Positions 1 to 5,637 of a stretch of 9,104 nt of DNA are shown one piece after another (the first letter of the stretch is position 1; each line of letters starts with the position of its first letter). The DNA is from Selenomonadaceae bacterium (GTDB lineage: Bacteria > Bacillota > Negativicutes > Selenomonadales > Selenomonadaceae). Where the stretch lies: the NCBI GenBank assembly GCA_017445435.1, contig JAFSUE010000100.1:1-9104 (forward strand), in the 5' to 3' direction. The notes under the pieces were generated by a model that was not told the origin of the DNA, did no database searches, and worked only from the letters and a program-made list of their open reading frames with translations. The position numbers were made by a program, and so were the translations under genes.

Positions 1-79
1 ATATGGGGTATAATGCCTTGTATTCTGCTTTAGTAAATTTTTGATTTAAGGATTTAAACTTTTATGGGAGAGATGTTTT

Positions 80-442
80 ATGGCAGCAAGAGTGTTGGTC
101 GTTGACGACGCGGCATTTATGAGAATGATGGTTAAGGACATTTTGACCAAAAACGGATATGAAGTCGTTGGCGAGGCTGAAAACGGTATGAAAGCCGTTG
201 AAAAGTACAAAGACCTGCACCCTGATTTAACGACAATGGATATTACAATGCCCGAGATGGACGGGATTTCCGCTGTTAAGGCGATAAGGAAAATTGATCC
301 TAACGCTAAAATCGTAATGTGCAGTGCAATGGGTCAACAGGCAATGGTTATCGAAGCGATTCAAGCGGGCGCACGTGACTTTATCGTTAAGCCGTTCCAA
401 GCTGATCGCGTACTTGAAGCAGTGAAAAAAGCTATCGGGTGA
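80..442 (+). CDS. cheY: Chemotaxis response regulator CheY
   Basis: Single-domain receiver protein of 120 residues, the usual length for CheY. It carries the acidic pair D9-D10, the phospho-acceptor D54 in 'TTMDITMPEMDG', the conserved hydroxyl S82 and the invariant K104 in 'VKPF', with no output domain. In this family the chemotaxis kinase CheA phosphorylates the aspartate, and CheY-P binds the flagellar switch (FliM/FliY) to alter rotation. The ATG start is supported by a GGGAGAG ribosome site at 66-72, seven bases upstream. The stop overlaps the start of fliO, and the order cheY-fliO-fliP matches the fla/che operon of Gram-positive flagellates, which favours true CheY over a sporulation or sensory receiver. 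The 79 bases upstream hold only short open tails (stops at 31-33 and 51-53) that I could not assign, and may include the end of a fliN/fliY gene. Confidence 0.95.
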   Translation: MAARVLVVDDAAFMRMMVKDILTKNGYEVVGEAENGMKAVEKYKDLHPDLTTMDITMPEMDGISAVKAIRKIDPNAKIVMCSAMGQQAMVIEAIQAGARDFIVKPFQADRVLEAVKKAIG

Positions 443-951
443 TGTACACCAGATTAAAATTTTTCCTGCCGATTTTACTTGCACTCTTATTTATAACGTT
501 GAATATAAGCTGTGACGCCGCTGGAACTGACGGTGGGTATTTGGCTGGTTACGATACAGAAACCGTGCCGAAGCCTACCGCTGTTTCGTGGTGGTCAACG
601 CTAGCTTATCTTTTAAGTTTAGTTGCCGTATTTGCAGTTGTCGTAGTATTAGCCTACTTCACGGCAAAATTTATTGGTGGACGTTTCAACGCGTCGCGAT
701 CTTCAGGCGGCGGTAGAGTGCTTGAAAATTTGCCTTTAGGACCTAATCGCTCTGTCTGCGTAGTTAAAATTGCTGGCAGAGTATTTTTATTAGGCGTGAC
801 TGAAAACAATATAACTTTGCTAAGTGAAATTACTGACGACGAAGAAATTGAGACGTTGCAGGAAAACGCGCCGTCGGATATTTTCCCGCAAAATTTTAGT
901 ACGTTGTCTGAACTCGTACAAAAAATTCAGCCGCCATTTAAAAAAAAGTAG
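442..951 (+). CDS. fliO: Flagellar biosynthesis protein FliO (FliO/FliZ family)
   Basis: Membrane protein of about 169 residues that helps assemble or stabilise FliP in the flagellar type III export gate. The N-terminus is a signal-like hydrophobic segment (residues ~7-20). A short periplasmic linker follows, then one strong membrane helix (~50-74, 'WWSTLAYLLSLVAVF...'). The cytoplasmic domain contains 'GGGRVLENLPLGPNRSVCVVKIAGRVFLLGVTE', the FliO-family pattern of a basic/glycine stretch followed by L.LG....V..V...G...LLGV. The start is ambiguous: ATG 442 forms a TGATG overlap with the cheY stop, and GTG 439 overlaps it by four bases. Either implies translational coupling to cheY, since no good Shine-Dalgarno is visible. 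Gene position (cheY to fliP) strengthens the call, because FliO is poorly conserved in sequence. Confidence 0.88.
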   Translation: MYTRLKFFLPILLALLFITLNISCDAAGTDGGYLAGYDTETVPKPTAVSWWSTLAYLLSLVAVFAVVVVLAYFTAKFIGGRFNASRSSGGGRVLENLPLGPNRSVCVVKIAGRVFLLGVTENNITLLSEITDDEEIETLQENAPSDIFPQNFSTLSELVQKIQPPFKKK

Positions 952-960
952 GGTTAATGA

Positions 961-1749
961 TTGGGCGAACTAATGACAATTTTTAAATCATTACGCATTA
1001 CGCATTACGCATTCCTCATTATTTTCAGCGCGGGAATTTTTTTATTTGCGGCAAACTGCGCGGAAGCGGCGCCGATAATTCCAAGCGTCAACGTCGAAGT
1101 CGGTACGGCAGAAACGCCAGATCAAGTTTCGGCAACGTTGCAAGTACTGGCATTGCTGACGGTTATAACGTTCGTTCCAGGAATTTTGATGATGACAACT
1201 TGTTTTGTACGAATTGTCGTCGTCATAGGATTTTTGCGAAATGCAATGTCAACGCAAAACGTACCACCTAACCAAGTAGTTTTAGGACTGGCAATGTTTA
1301 TGACGTTTTACATAATGGGACCTTATTGGAGTCAAGCTAATGAAGAAGGTATTCAGCCGTACTTAAACGGGCAAATTTCGCAGGAAGAGGCGTTGACTAA
1401 AACTGTAGCTCCGATACGTGAATTTATGTTTCGTCAAACGCGCGAGGCTGATTTAGCGCTATTCGTCAACTTAGCTGAAGCTGAAAGACCAAATACGCAA
1501 GACGACGTTTCAACCTTCGTATTAATTCCAGCGTTTATGATTAGCGAACTTAAGACGGGTTTTCAAATCGGATTTATGATTTACGTACCGTTCATCGTTA
1601 TCGATATGATTGTTGCAACGACGCTTATGTCAATGGGTATGATGATGTTGCCGCCAGTTATGATTTCCCTGCCGTTCAAAATTCTACTTTTCGTAATGAT
1701 TGACGGCTGGCACTTGCTAATAAACTCAATAATTCTAAGTTTTCGATAG
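961..1749 (+). CDS. fliP: Flagellar type III secretion export-gate protein FliP
   Basis: FliP forms the core pentamer of the FliPQR export gate in the inner membrane. The 262-residue product has a cleavable-type signal peptide (hydrophobic ~16-31, AEA-A site near residue 37), as is normal for FliP. After it come the family blocks 'TFVPGILMMTTCFVRIVVVIGFLRNA' (~73-96), 'TQNVPPNQVVLGLAMFMTF' (~99-117) and the C-terminal 'PAFMISELKTGFQIGF...PFIVIDMIVA' plus 'MGMMMLPPVMISLPFKILLFV' (~190-245). I kept the TTG start at 961 because AGGG (950-953) lies seven bases upstream; ATG 973 is an alternative and keeps the signal peptide. The gene follows fliO by 9 bp. It is unusual in containing three tandem TTACGCA units inside the signal-peptide codons, and in being separated from fliQ by a methyltransferase gene. 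Confidence 0.96.
   Translation: MGELMTIFKSLRITHYAFLIIFSAGIFLFAANCAEAAPIIPSVNVEVGTAETPDQVSATLQVLALLTVITFVPGILMMTTCFVRIVVVIGFLRNAMSTQNVPPNQVVLGLAMFMTFYIMGPYWSQANEEGIQPYLNGQISQEEALTKTVAPIREFMFRQTREADLALFVNLAEAERPNTQDDVSTFVLIPAFMISELKTGFQIGFMIYVPFIVIDMIVATTLMSMGMMMLPPVMISLPFKILLFVMIDGWHLLINSIILSFR
991..1013 (+). repeat. Tandem heptamer TTACGCA, three copies
   Basis: Three perfect head-to-tail copies of TTACGCA followed by TT lie at codons 11-18 of fliP, encoding LRITHYAF before the hydrophobic core of the signal peptide. Because the unit is 7 bp, gain or loss of one copy would shift the fliP frame. The repeat is seen directly; any instability is inference. Confidence 0.9.
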
Positions 1750-1753
1750 GAGG
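1748..1753 (+). promoter_or_regulatory. Strong ribosome-binding site of the FkbM gene
   Basis: AGGAGG lies seven bases before the TTG at 1761 and overlaps the fliP stop (TAG 1747-1749). It is the best-spaced consensus Shine-Dalgarno on the + strand here. It fixes the start of the methyltransferase upstream of the frame break, showing that the upstream 41 codons are meant to be translated. Confidence 0.85.
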
Positions 1754-1760
1754 AAACATC

Positions 1761-2476
1761 TTGCGCTTTGAATCTTATGCACAGGAATTTGAAGATTTAA
1801 TCCTCTACTGCGCCCTTAAGGACGTGACGGGGGGGGAGCAGACGGTTTCTATATTGACGTTGGGGCGAATGATCCTACAGAAATGAGCGTGACAAAATTT
1901 TTCTATGATCACGGCTGGCACGGAATTAACATTGAGCCGTTGCCTGACAAGTGCGCGTTATTGATTGAACATCGCCCGCGTGATATAAATTTGTGTATTG
2001 GACTCGGCAAGGAAACTGGAAAAATTAACTTGATAGGTGACAATACTGGCGCTACTTTTTCTAATGAAGTAGCTGAAGATTGGAAATTTCCAGCTAAGCG
2101 CAGGTTGAAAAAAATTTTAACGTTGTCGGAAGTTCACGAAAGATATTGCGACCCTAAGCAGGATATTCATTTCTGCAAAATTGACGTTGAAGGTTTTGAG
2201 CGTGAAGTTTTGGAAGGCATTAAAGATTGGAAAAAATTTCGTCCGTGGATTTTCGCGATAGAATCGACGTTGCCAGGAACGGCGATTCCTTGTCACGACA
2301 AGTGGGAAGATATTTTGCTGAATAACGATTACACGTTAGCTTTCAACTTTGGAATAAATCGCTACTACATTGATATTGAACGTGAATATTTAATGCAAGG
2401 CTTTCAAAAGGTTGGGCAATTCGTAGCGCAAAATGAAATTGTTAAAATGGTAATGCAAAGAGTAAGTTTTAAATAA
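1761..2476 (+). pseudogene. FkbM-family SAM-dependent methyltransferase, frame-shifted at a G8 tract (putatively phase-variable)
   Basis: Read from TTG 1761, the gene starts 'LRFESYAQEFEDLILYCALKDVTGG', a typical FkbM start, but then runs to TGA at 1884-1886 (41 codons). The continuation lies in the +2 frame: 'GFYIDVGANDPTEMSVTKFFYDHGWHGINIEP', with SAM-binding motif I (DVGANDP), the acidic INIEP end of strand 2, and 'KIDVEGFEREVLEGI', all FkbM (Methyltransf_21) hallmarks. The junction is a run of eight G (1829-1836). Nine G would give one 238-residue protein and six G one of 237. FkbM enzymes O-methylate sugars in natural products, polysaccharides and glycans; the substrate here is unknown, and the flagellar location suggests flagellin or surface glycan. 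Codon use resembles that of the neighbours and no other lesion is visible, which argues for a switchable gene over a decayed one. A homopolymer sequencing error is the main alternative. Confidence 0.85.
1829..1836 (+). repeat. Poly-G tract (G8) at the frame break of the FkbM gene
   Basis: Eight consecutive G, the longest G/C homopolymer I found in this otherwise A/T-homopolymer-rich window. It sits at codons 23-26 of the methyltransferase, in a linker before SAM motif I where insertion of glycines should be tolerated. The downstream frame is reached with G9 or G6, so this copy is in the OFF length. Confidence 0.9.
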
Positions 2477-2498
2477 AAATTTTATGGAGGGCGGCGCA

Positions 2499-2768
2499 AT
2501 GTCAGCAGATTTAGTAATACAGCTTGCACAAGAAGCATTAATGGTTGTGCTGATAGTTTCAGCGCCAATGCTCGGCTTAGGCTTAACCGTCGGCTTAATG
2601 GTCAGCGTCTTTCAAGCTACAACTTCTATTCAGGAGCAAACTTTAGCGTTCATACCGAAAATTATTGCCGTCTTCGTAGCAATTTTAATTTTCGGTCCCT
2701 GGATGCTTAGCTTAATGGTAGAATTTTTTTCAGGAATTTTTATAAGTATTCCTGCGCGAATTACTTAG
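2499..2768 (+). CDS. fliQ: Flagellar export-gate protein FliQ
   Basis: Small membrane protein of 89 residues, exactly the usual FliQ length, starting 'MSADLVIQLAQEALMVVLIV'. It has two hydrophobic helices (~14-37 and ~48-72) joined by the conserved loop 'SVFQATTSIQEQTLAFIPK'. Four FliQ copies pack around FliP5R1 in the export gate. I chose ATG 2499 and not the in-frame ATG at 2484, because the GGAGGG ribosome site (2486-2491) lies between them, inside the longer ORF, and because 89 residues fits the family. The gene starts 22 bp after the methyltransferase stop, so it is probably read from the same transcript and could feel polar effects from that gene's frame break. Confidence 0.96.
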   Translation: MSADLVIQLAQEALMVVLIVSAPMLGLGLTVGLMVSVFQATTSIQEQTLAFIPKIIAVFVAILIFGPWMLSLMVEFFSGIFISIPARIT

Positions 2769-2789
2769 CTTGTAGTAAAATTTTCTAGC

Positions 2790-2817
2790 CACTACTAACT
2801 ACTCACTACTAACTACT
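2790..2817 (+). repeat. Two tandem 14-bp repeats between fliQ and fliR
   Basis: CACTACTAACTACT occurs twice head to tail (2790-2803, 2804-2817) and continues as a degenerate TACTAA tail just before the fliR ribosome site. The 66-bp fliQ-fliR gap is longer than usual for this operon and consists largely of this simple repeat. No coding or regulatory meaning is evident. Confidence 0.85.
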
Positions 2818-2834
2818 TACTAAATGGAGATTTT

Positions 2835-3629
2835 ATGACGGAGATAGATTTTTTTGACGTACTGCAAGGACAAATTGCGGCATTTCTGCTTGTACTTACT
2901 CGTACCAGCGGAATTTTTTTTGTGTCGCCATTTTTCGGCAGTATGAATATCCCCGTCACAATTCGCGCAGGTACGGCGTTCGCCATGACGATTTTAATTT
3001 TTCCCGTGCTGATTGAGGAAATGACTGTTCAAGCGCCTGCAACCGTCGTTATGTTCGCGGCGCTCGTCATACAGGAACTTTTTATCGGCTGGCTAATTGG
3101 TTTTGTCGGCTACATTATCTTAGCCGCAATAAATATGTCGGGTAAAATTATGGATATGCAGGTTGGCTTTACAATCGCGCAGGTTATGGATCCAACTTCG
3201 CATGAACAATCGCCGCTTATCGGTTCATTCCTTTACAATTTGACGATAATTTATTTTCTCGCCGTAAACGGTCATCATATGATTATAGCCGCGCTTATGG
3301 AAAGTTTCCGCGCAGTACCTTTTAACTCAATCGTCTGGCATGACTCAATGGCGGATTTTATCGGAAACATTACCAACGGAATTTTTTTAACGGGTATGAA
3401 AATTGCAATGCCCGTAACTTTTTCAATCTTGCTGACAAATGTCGGTATGGGAATTTTGGCGCGTACAATGCCGCAGATGAATATTTTTGTTATCGGCGTC
3501 CCTATGCACTTAGTAATTGGTACGGCAATGTTAGCGCTTTTAATGCCGTTTTACGTTTTATTTCTGGATGTGATGTTTGATGACATGTACTCAAATATTT
3601 CTACGGCAATTCGGCTCATCTCACCTTAG
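2835..3629 (+). CDS. fliR: Flagellar export-gate protein FliR
   Basis: Polytopic membrane protein of 264 residues, normal for FliR, the single-copy member of the FliP5Q4R1 gate. The N-terminal block 'FLLVLTRTSGIFFVSPFFGSMNIPVTIRAGTAFAMT' (~17-52) has the conserved R..G....P.FG...IP...R...A pattern. Further family segments are 'VIQELFIGWLIGFVGYIIL' (~78-96) and 'GKIMDMQVGFTIAQVMDP' (~102-119). ATG 2835 follows a GGAG at 2825-2828. The ORF of the next gene, flhB, begins inside the last 50 bases of fliR in another frame, suggesting coupled translation. Confidence 0.96.
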   Translation: MTEIDFFDVLQGQIAAFLLVLTRTSGIFFVSPFFGSMNIPVTIRAGTAFAMTILIFPVLIEEMTVQAPATVVMFAALVIQELFIGWLIGFVGYIILAAINMSGKIMDMQVGFTIAQVMDPTSHEQSPLIGSFLYNLTIIYFLAVNGHHMIIAALMESFRAVPFNSIVWHDSMADFIGNITNGIFLTGMKIAMPVTFSILLTNVGMGILARTMPQMNIFVIGVPMHLVIGTAMLALLMPFYVLFLDVMFDDMYSNISTAIRLISP

Positions 3630-4827
3630 CGATTTTGAAAAAATTTTAGAAAAAAATTTGCACGAAGATAAAAATTTTTTTAGCGAAGAAAATAATTTTA
3701 CTGAAAAAATTTCTCCTTCACTTCCGCAAAATTTTTTCGACTTACAAAGATTTGCTGAAGGCGATAAAACTGAAGAGCCTACCGCTAAACGTCGCGGTGA
3801 CGCTAGGAAAAAAGGTCAAGTTGCTAAAAGTCAAGAGCTTAATACGGCGTTTGTACTTTTGGCTGGCTTTTTAGTCATAAAAGTTTTTTGGGAATATATG
3901 TACGTCAACGTCGCCGAATATTCCGCCTACATTTTTGGACACCTTCACGAAAATGGAACGTCGGTTGATGACGTTATGAAAATTTTTTTGGACATTGTCA
4001 ACGTAATGGTTTCGACGGCGTTTCCCGTGATGATTGGCGTTTTAATATTCGCGCTTGCCGTAAATATTTATCAAGTCGGCTTTATGATTTCGACTGAACG
4101 CCTTGAACCTAAGCTAAGCAATTTAAATCCAATTAGCGGTTTCGGCAGATTATTTTCAAAACGTGCGCTTGTCGAACTTGTCAAGTCGCTGTTTAAAATT
4201 ATCGTCATAGGATTTTTTCTGTATCTTTACCTTAAAGATGAAATTCCATTTATGCCTTACTTCATCTATTACGACTTGGAATACAGCTTAGCGGAAATTG
4301 CCGATAAAATTTTTGTCATGGCGTTTCAAGTTATCGCCGTTATCATGGTACTGGCGGCGGCTGACTACGCCTACCAAAAGTGGCAGATGACGCAGGATTT
4401 GATGATGACTAAGCAGGAAGTTAAAGACGAATATAAACAAATGGAAGGCGATCCGCAGATTAAAGGTAAGATTAAGCAGAAACAACGTCAAATGGCAATG
4501 GCGCGTATGATGCAGGAAGTGCCAAAAGCTGACGTTATAGTCACGAACCCGACACATTTAGCTATTGCGTTAATGTACAAAAAAGGAATGGTCGCGCCGC
4601 AAATTTTGGCGAAGGGTCAAGATTTAGTTGCTGAAAAGATTAAAGCTAAAGCGCGTGAACATCGCATCCCGATTGTTGAGAATAAGCCGTTGGCGCGGGC
4701 GTTGTATGAAACGGTTGAAGTTGGAGACATTGTGCCGCACAATCTTTATCAAGCCGTCGCTGAAGTTTTGGCGTACGTCTACCGCCTTAAAAATAAAAAA
4801 GTTCCGCCGCCGCGCAAAACGAATTAA
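3580..4827 (+). CDS. flhB: Flagellar export switch protein FlhB
   Basis: FlhB has an N-terminal four-helix membrane domain and a cytoplasmic domain that autocleaves at NPTH, switching export from rod/hook to filament substrates. Residue numbers count from ATG 3580 (415 aa). 'FDLQRFAEGDKTEEPTAKRRGDARKKGQVAKSQEL' is the conserved start region (~53-87), membrane helices follow at ~90-105, ~138-165, ~199-220 and ~243-263, and NPTH lies at ~323-326 (codons 4546-4557). The start is uncertain. ATG 3580 overlaps fliR by 50 bp and adds about 50 charged, N/E/K-rich residues ahead of the family start. The only other in-frame candidate is TTG 3658, with no good ribosome site, and no ATG/GTG/TTG lies near the conserved FDLQ. 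This is the last gene of the operon here; flhA is not in the window. Confidence 0.95.
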   Translation: MTCTQIFLRQFGSSHLSDFEKILEKNLHEDKNFFSEENNFTEKISPSLPQNFFDLQRFAEGDKTEEPTAKRRGDARKKGQVAKSQELNTAFVLLAGFLVIKVFWEYMYVNVAEYSAYIFGHLHENGTSVDDVMKIFLDIVNVMVSTAFPVMIGVLIFALAVNIYQVGFMISTERLEPKLSNLNPISGFGRLFSKRALVELVKSLFKIIVIGFFLYLYLKDEIPFMPYFIYYDLEYSLAEIADKIFVMAFQVIAVIMVLAAADYAYQKWQMTQDLMMTKQEVKDEYKQMEGDPQIKGKIKQKQRQMAMARMMQEVPKADVIVTNPTHLAIALMYKKGMVAPQILAKGQDLVAEKIKAKAREHRIPIVENKPLARALYETVEVGDIVPHNLYQAVAEVLAYVYRLKNKKVPPPRKTN

Positions 4828-4879
4828 GAATGAATTTTTAATTTTTAATTTTGAAATTCTAAATTCTTAATTCTTAATT
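4822..4879. repeat. AT-rich inverted and tandem repeat after flhB
   Basis: AATTAAGAAT (4822-4831, overlapping the flhB stop) is the reverse complement of ATTCTTAATT, which occurs twice overlapping at 4863-4872 and 4870-4879 (a TTCTTAA heptamer duplicated). A very A/T-rich centre lies between. It can fold into a weak hairpin just before the terminator. It is likely a low-complexity intergenic repeat, not a gene. Confidence 0.7.
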
Positions 4880-4925
4880 AAAAAAACTCCTCTGCTAGAT
4901 TTACTAGACAAGAGGAATTTTTTTT
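4879..4925. terminator. Bidirectional intrinsic terminator between flhB and the EIIA gene
   Basis: The stem CCTCT/AGAGG (4889-4893 with 4911-4915) continues, after a small internal loop, into CTAG/CTAG around the loop ATTTA. It is followed on the + strand by eight T (4918-4925) and preceded by an A run that gives a T run on the - strand. It lies between two convergent genes (flhB ends at 4827, the EIIA gene at 4949), so it probably ends both transcripts. Confidence 0.88.
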
Positions 4926-4948
4926 ATGGGATTAATCGACGTAGAAAT

Positions 4949-5461
4949 TTATTTTACTTTAACGACAATGTCTGCTTCATCTTCGCCAGCAATCGCCGCG
5001 CCGCTATCAAGGAGAATATCTTTGACAGCTTGCGCAAGTTCGCCGTCACCGATAATAGCCGCCGTCTTACCTTTAAGCGCCGCTGAATCAGCTTCACTCA
5101 CGGAAATTTCGTCACCAATGCGAATTGTCGGAATGGGTTTATCTTCGACGTGAACGCTACCTTCCATAAGTTCGCCAGCGCCGCCGTCAAATTTGATGAT
5201 GATATGTCCCAACGTCTTAATGTTGCTGTGGACTTCGCCGCCAACTTTGATAATTTTAAATTCGCTGTCAGCAACTTTGAGAATATCGCCAGGCTTAATT
5301 ACGCCGTCAAGCTGGTTGCCGCTGTGCAGTACGGAAAATTCGCGAAGTTCAGGCAAAACCATTGAATCATCAAACAGCACCATCATTTTCACGACGTTTA
5401 AAAACTTCGGCACATCTCCGCCAACGCCTACAATTTTCGTTTTGTAAAATTTTTTCGCCAT
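4949..5461 (-). CDS. PTS glucitol/sorbitol-type EIIA protein with C-terminal extension
   Basis: Residues ~5-118 match the glucitol/sorbitol EIIA (GutA/SrlB) family from recall: 'LPELREFSVLHSGNQLDGVIKPGD', then 'VGGEVHSNIKTLGHIIIKFDG' and 'GSVHVEDKPIPTIRIGDEI', parallel to E. coli 'LEEFCFIHCHGEL...LHPG', 'VGNVAEQNLRELGHVTLRFDG' and 'GTVHV'. H46 aligns with the phosphohistidine H43. Such proteins pass phosphate from HPr to EIIB. Unlike the ~120-residue family norm, this one is 170 residues. The extra ~50 residues ('GKTAAIIGDGELAQAVKDILL...') look like a small alpha/beta unit I do not recognise. No EIIB, EIIC or sugar dehydrogenase gene is nearby, so it is an orphan and may serve an uptake system elsewhere or a regulatory role. 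ATG 5461 follows a weak GGGG ribosome site that lies in the structured leader. Confidence 0.82.
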   Translation of the reverse strand: MAKKFYKTKIVGVGGDVPKFLNVVKMMVLFDDSMVLPELREFSVLHSGNQLDGVIKPGDILKVADSEFKIIKVGGEVHSNIKTLGHIIIKFDGGAGELMEGSVHVEDKPIPTIRIGDEISVSEADSAALKGKTAAIIGDGELAQAVKDILLDSGAAIAGEDEADIVVKVK

Positions 5462-5462
5462 C

Positions 5463-5603
5463 AGTACCCCGTTACTGAGAACTTATAAAAAGTTAAAAAC
5501 TTTTATGTCCCATTCCTGCTTCAACGCGTCCGCTTTTGCCGTAGCTACTCACGTTTGCTGTAACGCTCCACAGGCTTTAATTCCCCGCTAACGTACGGGT
5601 ACT
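5463..5603 (-). ncRNA. Structured leader RNA, omega-RNA-like, with possible ribosome-site sequestration
   Basis: The predicted transcript from ~5631 covers about 170 nt before the EIIA start. AGUACCCGU (5603-5595) can pair with ACGGGGUACU (5472-5463, one bulge), which contains the GGGG ribosome site. The same 5' segment can alternatively pair locally through CCCG with CGGG (5584-5588 region). A further hairpin is AUAAAAGUU/AACUUUUUAU (about 5486-5506), extended by GGGAC/GUUCUC. The two exclusive pairings resemble a switch, and the sequence also matches a tnpB 3' end (listed separately). Structure is predicted by eye only. Confidence 0.45.
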
Positions 5604-5604
5604 A
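5483..5604 (-). mobile_element. Remnant of an IS200/IS605-family tnpB 3' end (omega-RNA region)
   Basis: On the minus strand, one frame from 5575 reads 'ACGALQQT*VATAKADALKQEWDIKVFNFL*', with one internal TGA (5551-5549) and a final TAA (5485-5483). TnpB proteins commonly end with an 'ACG' segment about 15-20 residues before 'xKQE' and a short tail, which is what is seen. Upstream, 'DNSTRTLAGN' is readable in a shifted frame, as expected for decayed coding sequence. The DNA here in intact elements doubles as the omega RNA that guides TnpB, and an A/T hairpin follows, as at the right end of such elements. No RuvC-coding part of tnpB and no tnpA is present. The call rests on remembered family features, not a search. 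Confidence 0.6.
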
Positions 5605-5608
5605 TTGT

Positions 5609-5618
5609 CCAAATTTGG
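5609..5618. promoter_or_regulatory. Perfect palindrome CCAAATTTGG near the transcription start
   Basis: A 10-bp perfect palindrome lies about 13-22 bases downstream of the predicted start of transcription for the EIIA leader. The position would suit a repressor operator, but the size is small and no regulator gene is in the window, so function is inference. Confidence 0.35.
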
Positions 5619-5637
5619 TTTTAGTTCAGACGCGCAT

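Noticed and set aside
9..16. TATAAT near the left edge as a cheY promoter
   Set aside because: No room to see a -35 element, and cheY is normally internal to a long operon; not supportable.
442..530. Lipobox (NISC) suggesting that FliO is a lipoprotein
   Set aside because: The -3 position is Asn, which does not fit the lipobox; an ordinary signal-like or membrane segment is more likely.
4628..4870. 80-residue + strand ORF in the flhB tail
   Set aside because: Frame shadow of flhB (K/R-rich), ending in low-complexity AT repeats.
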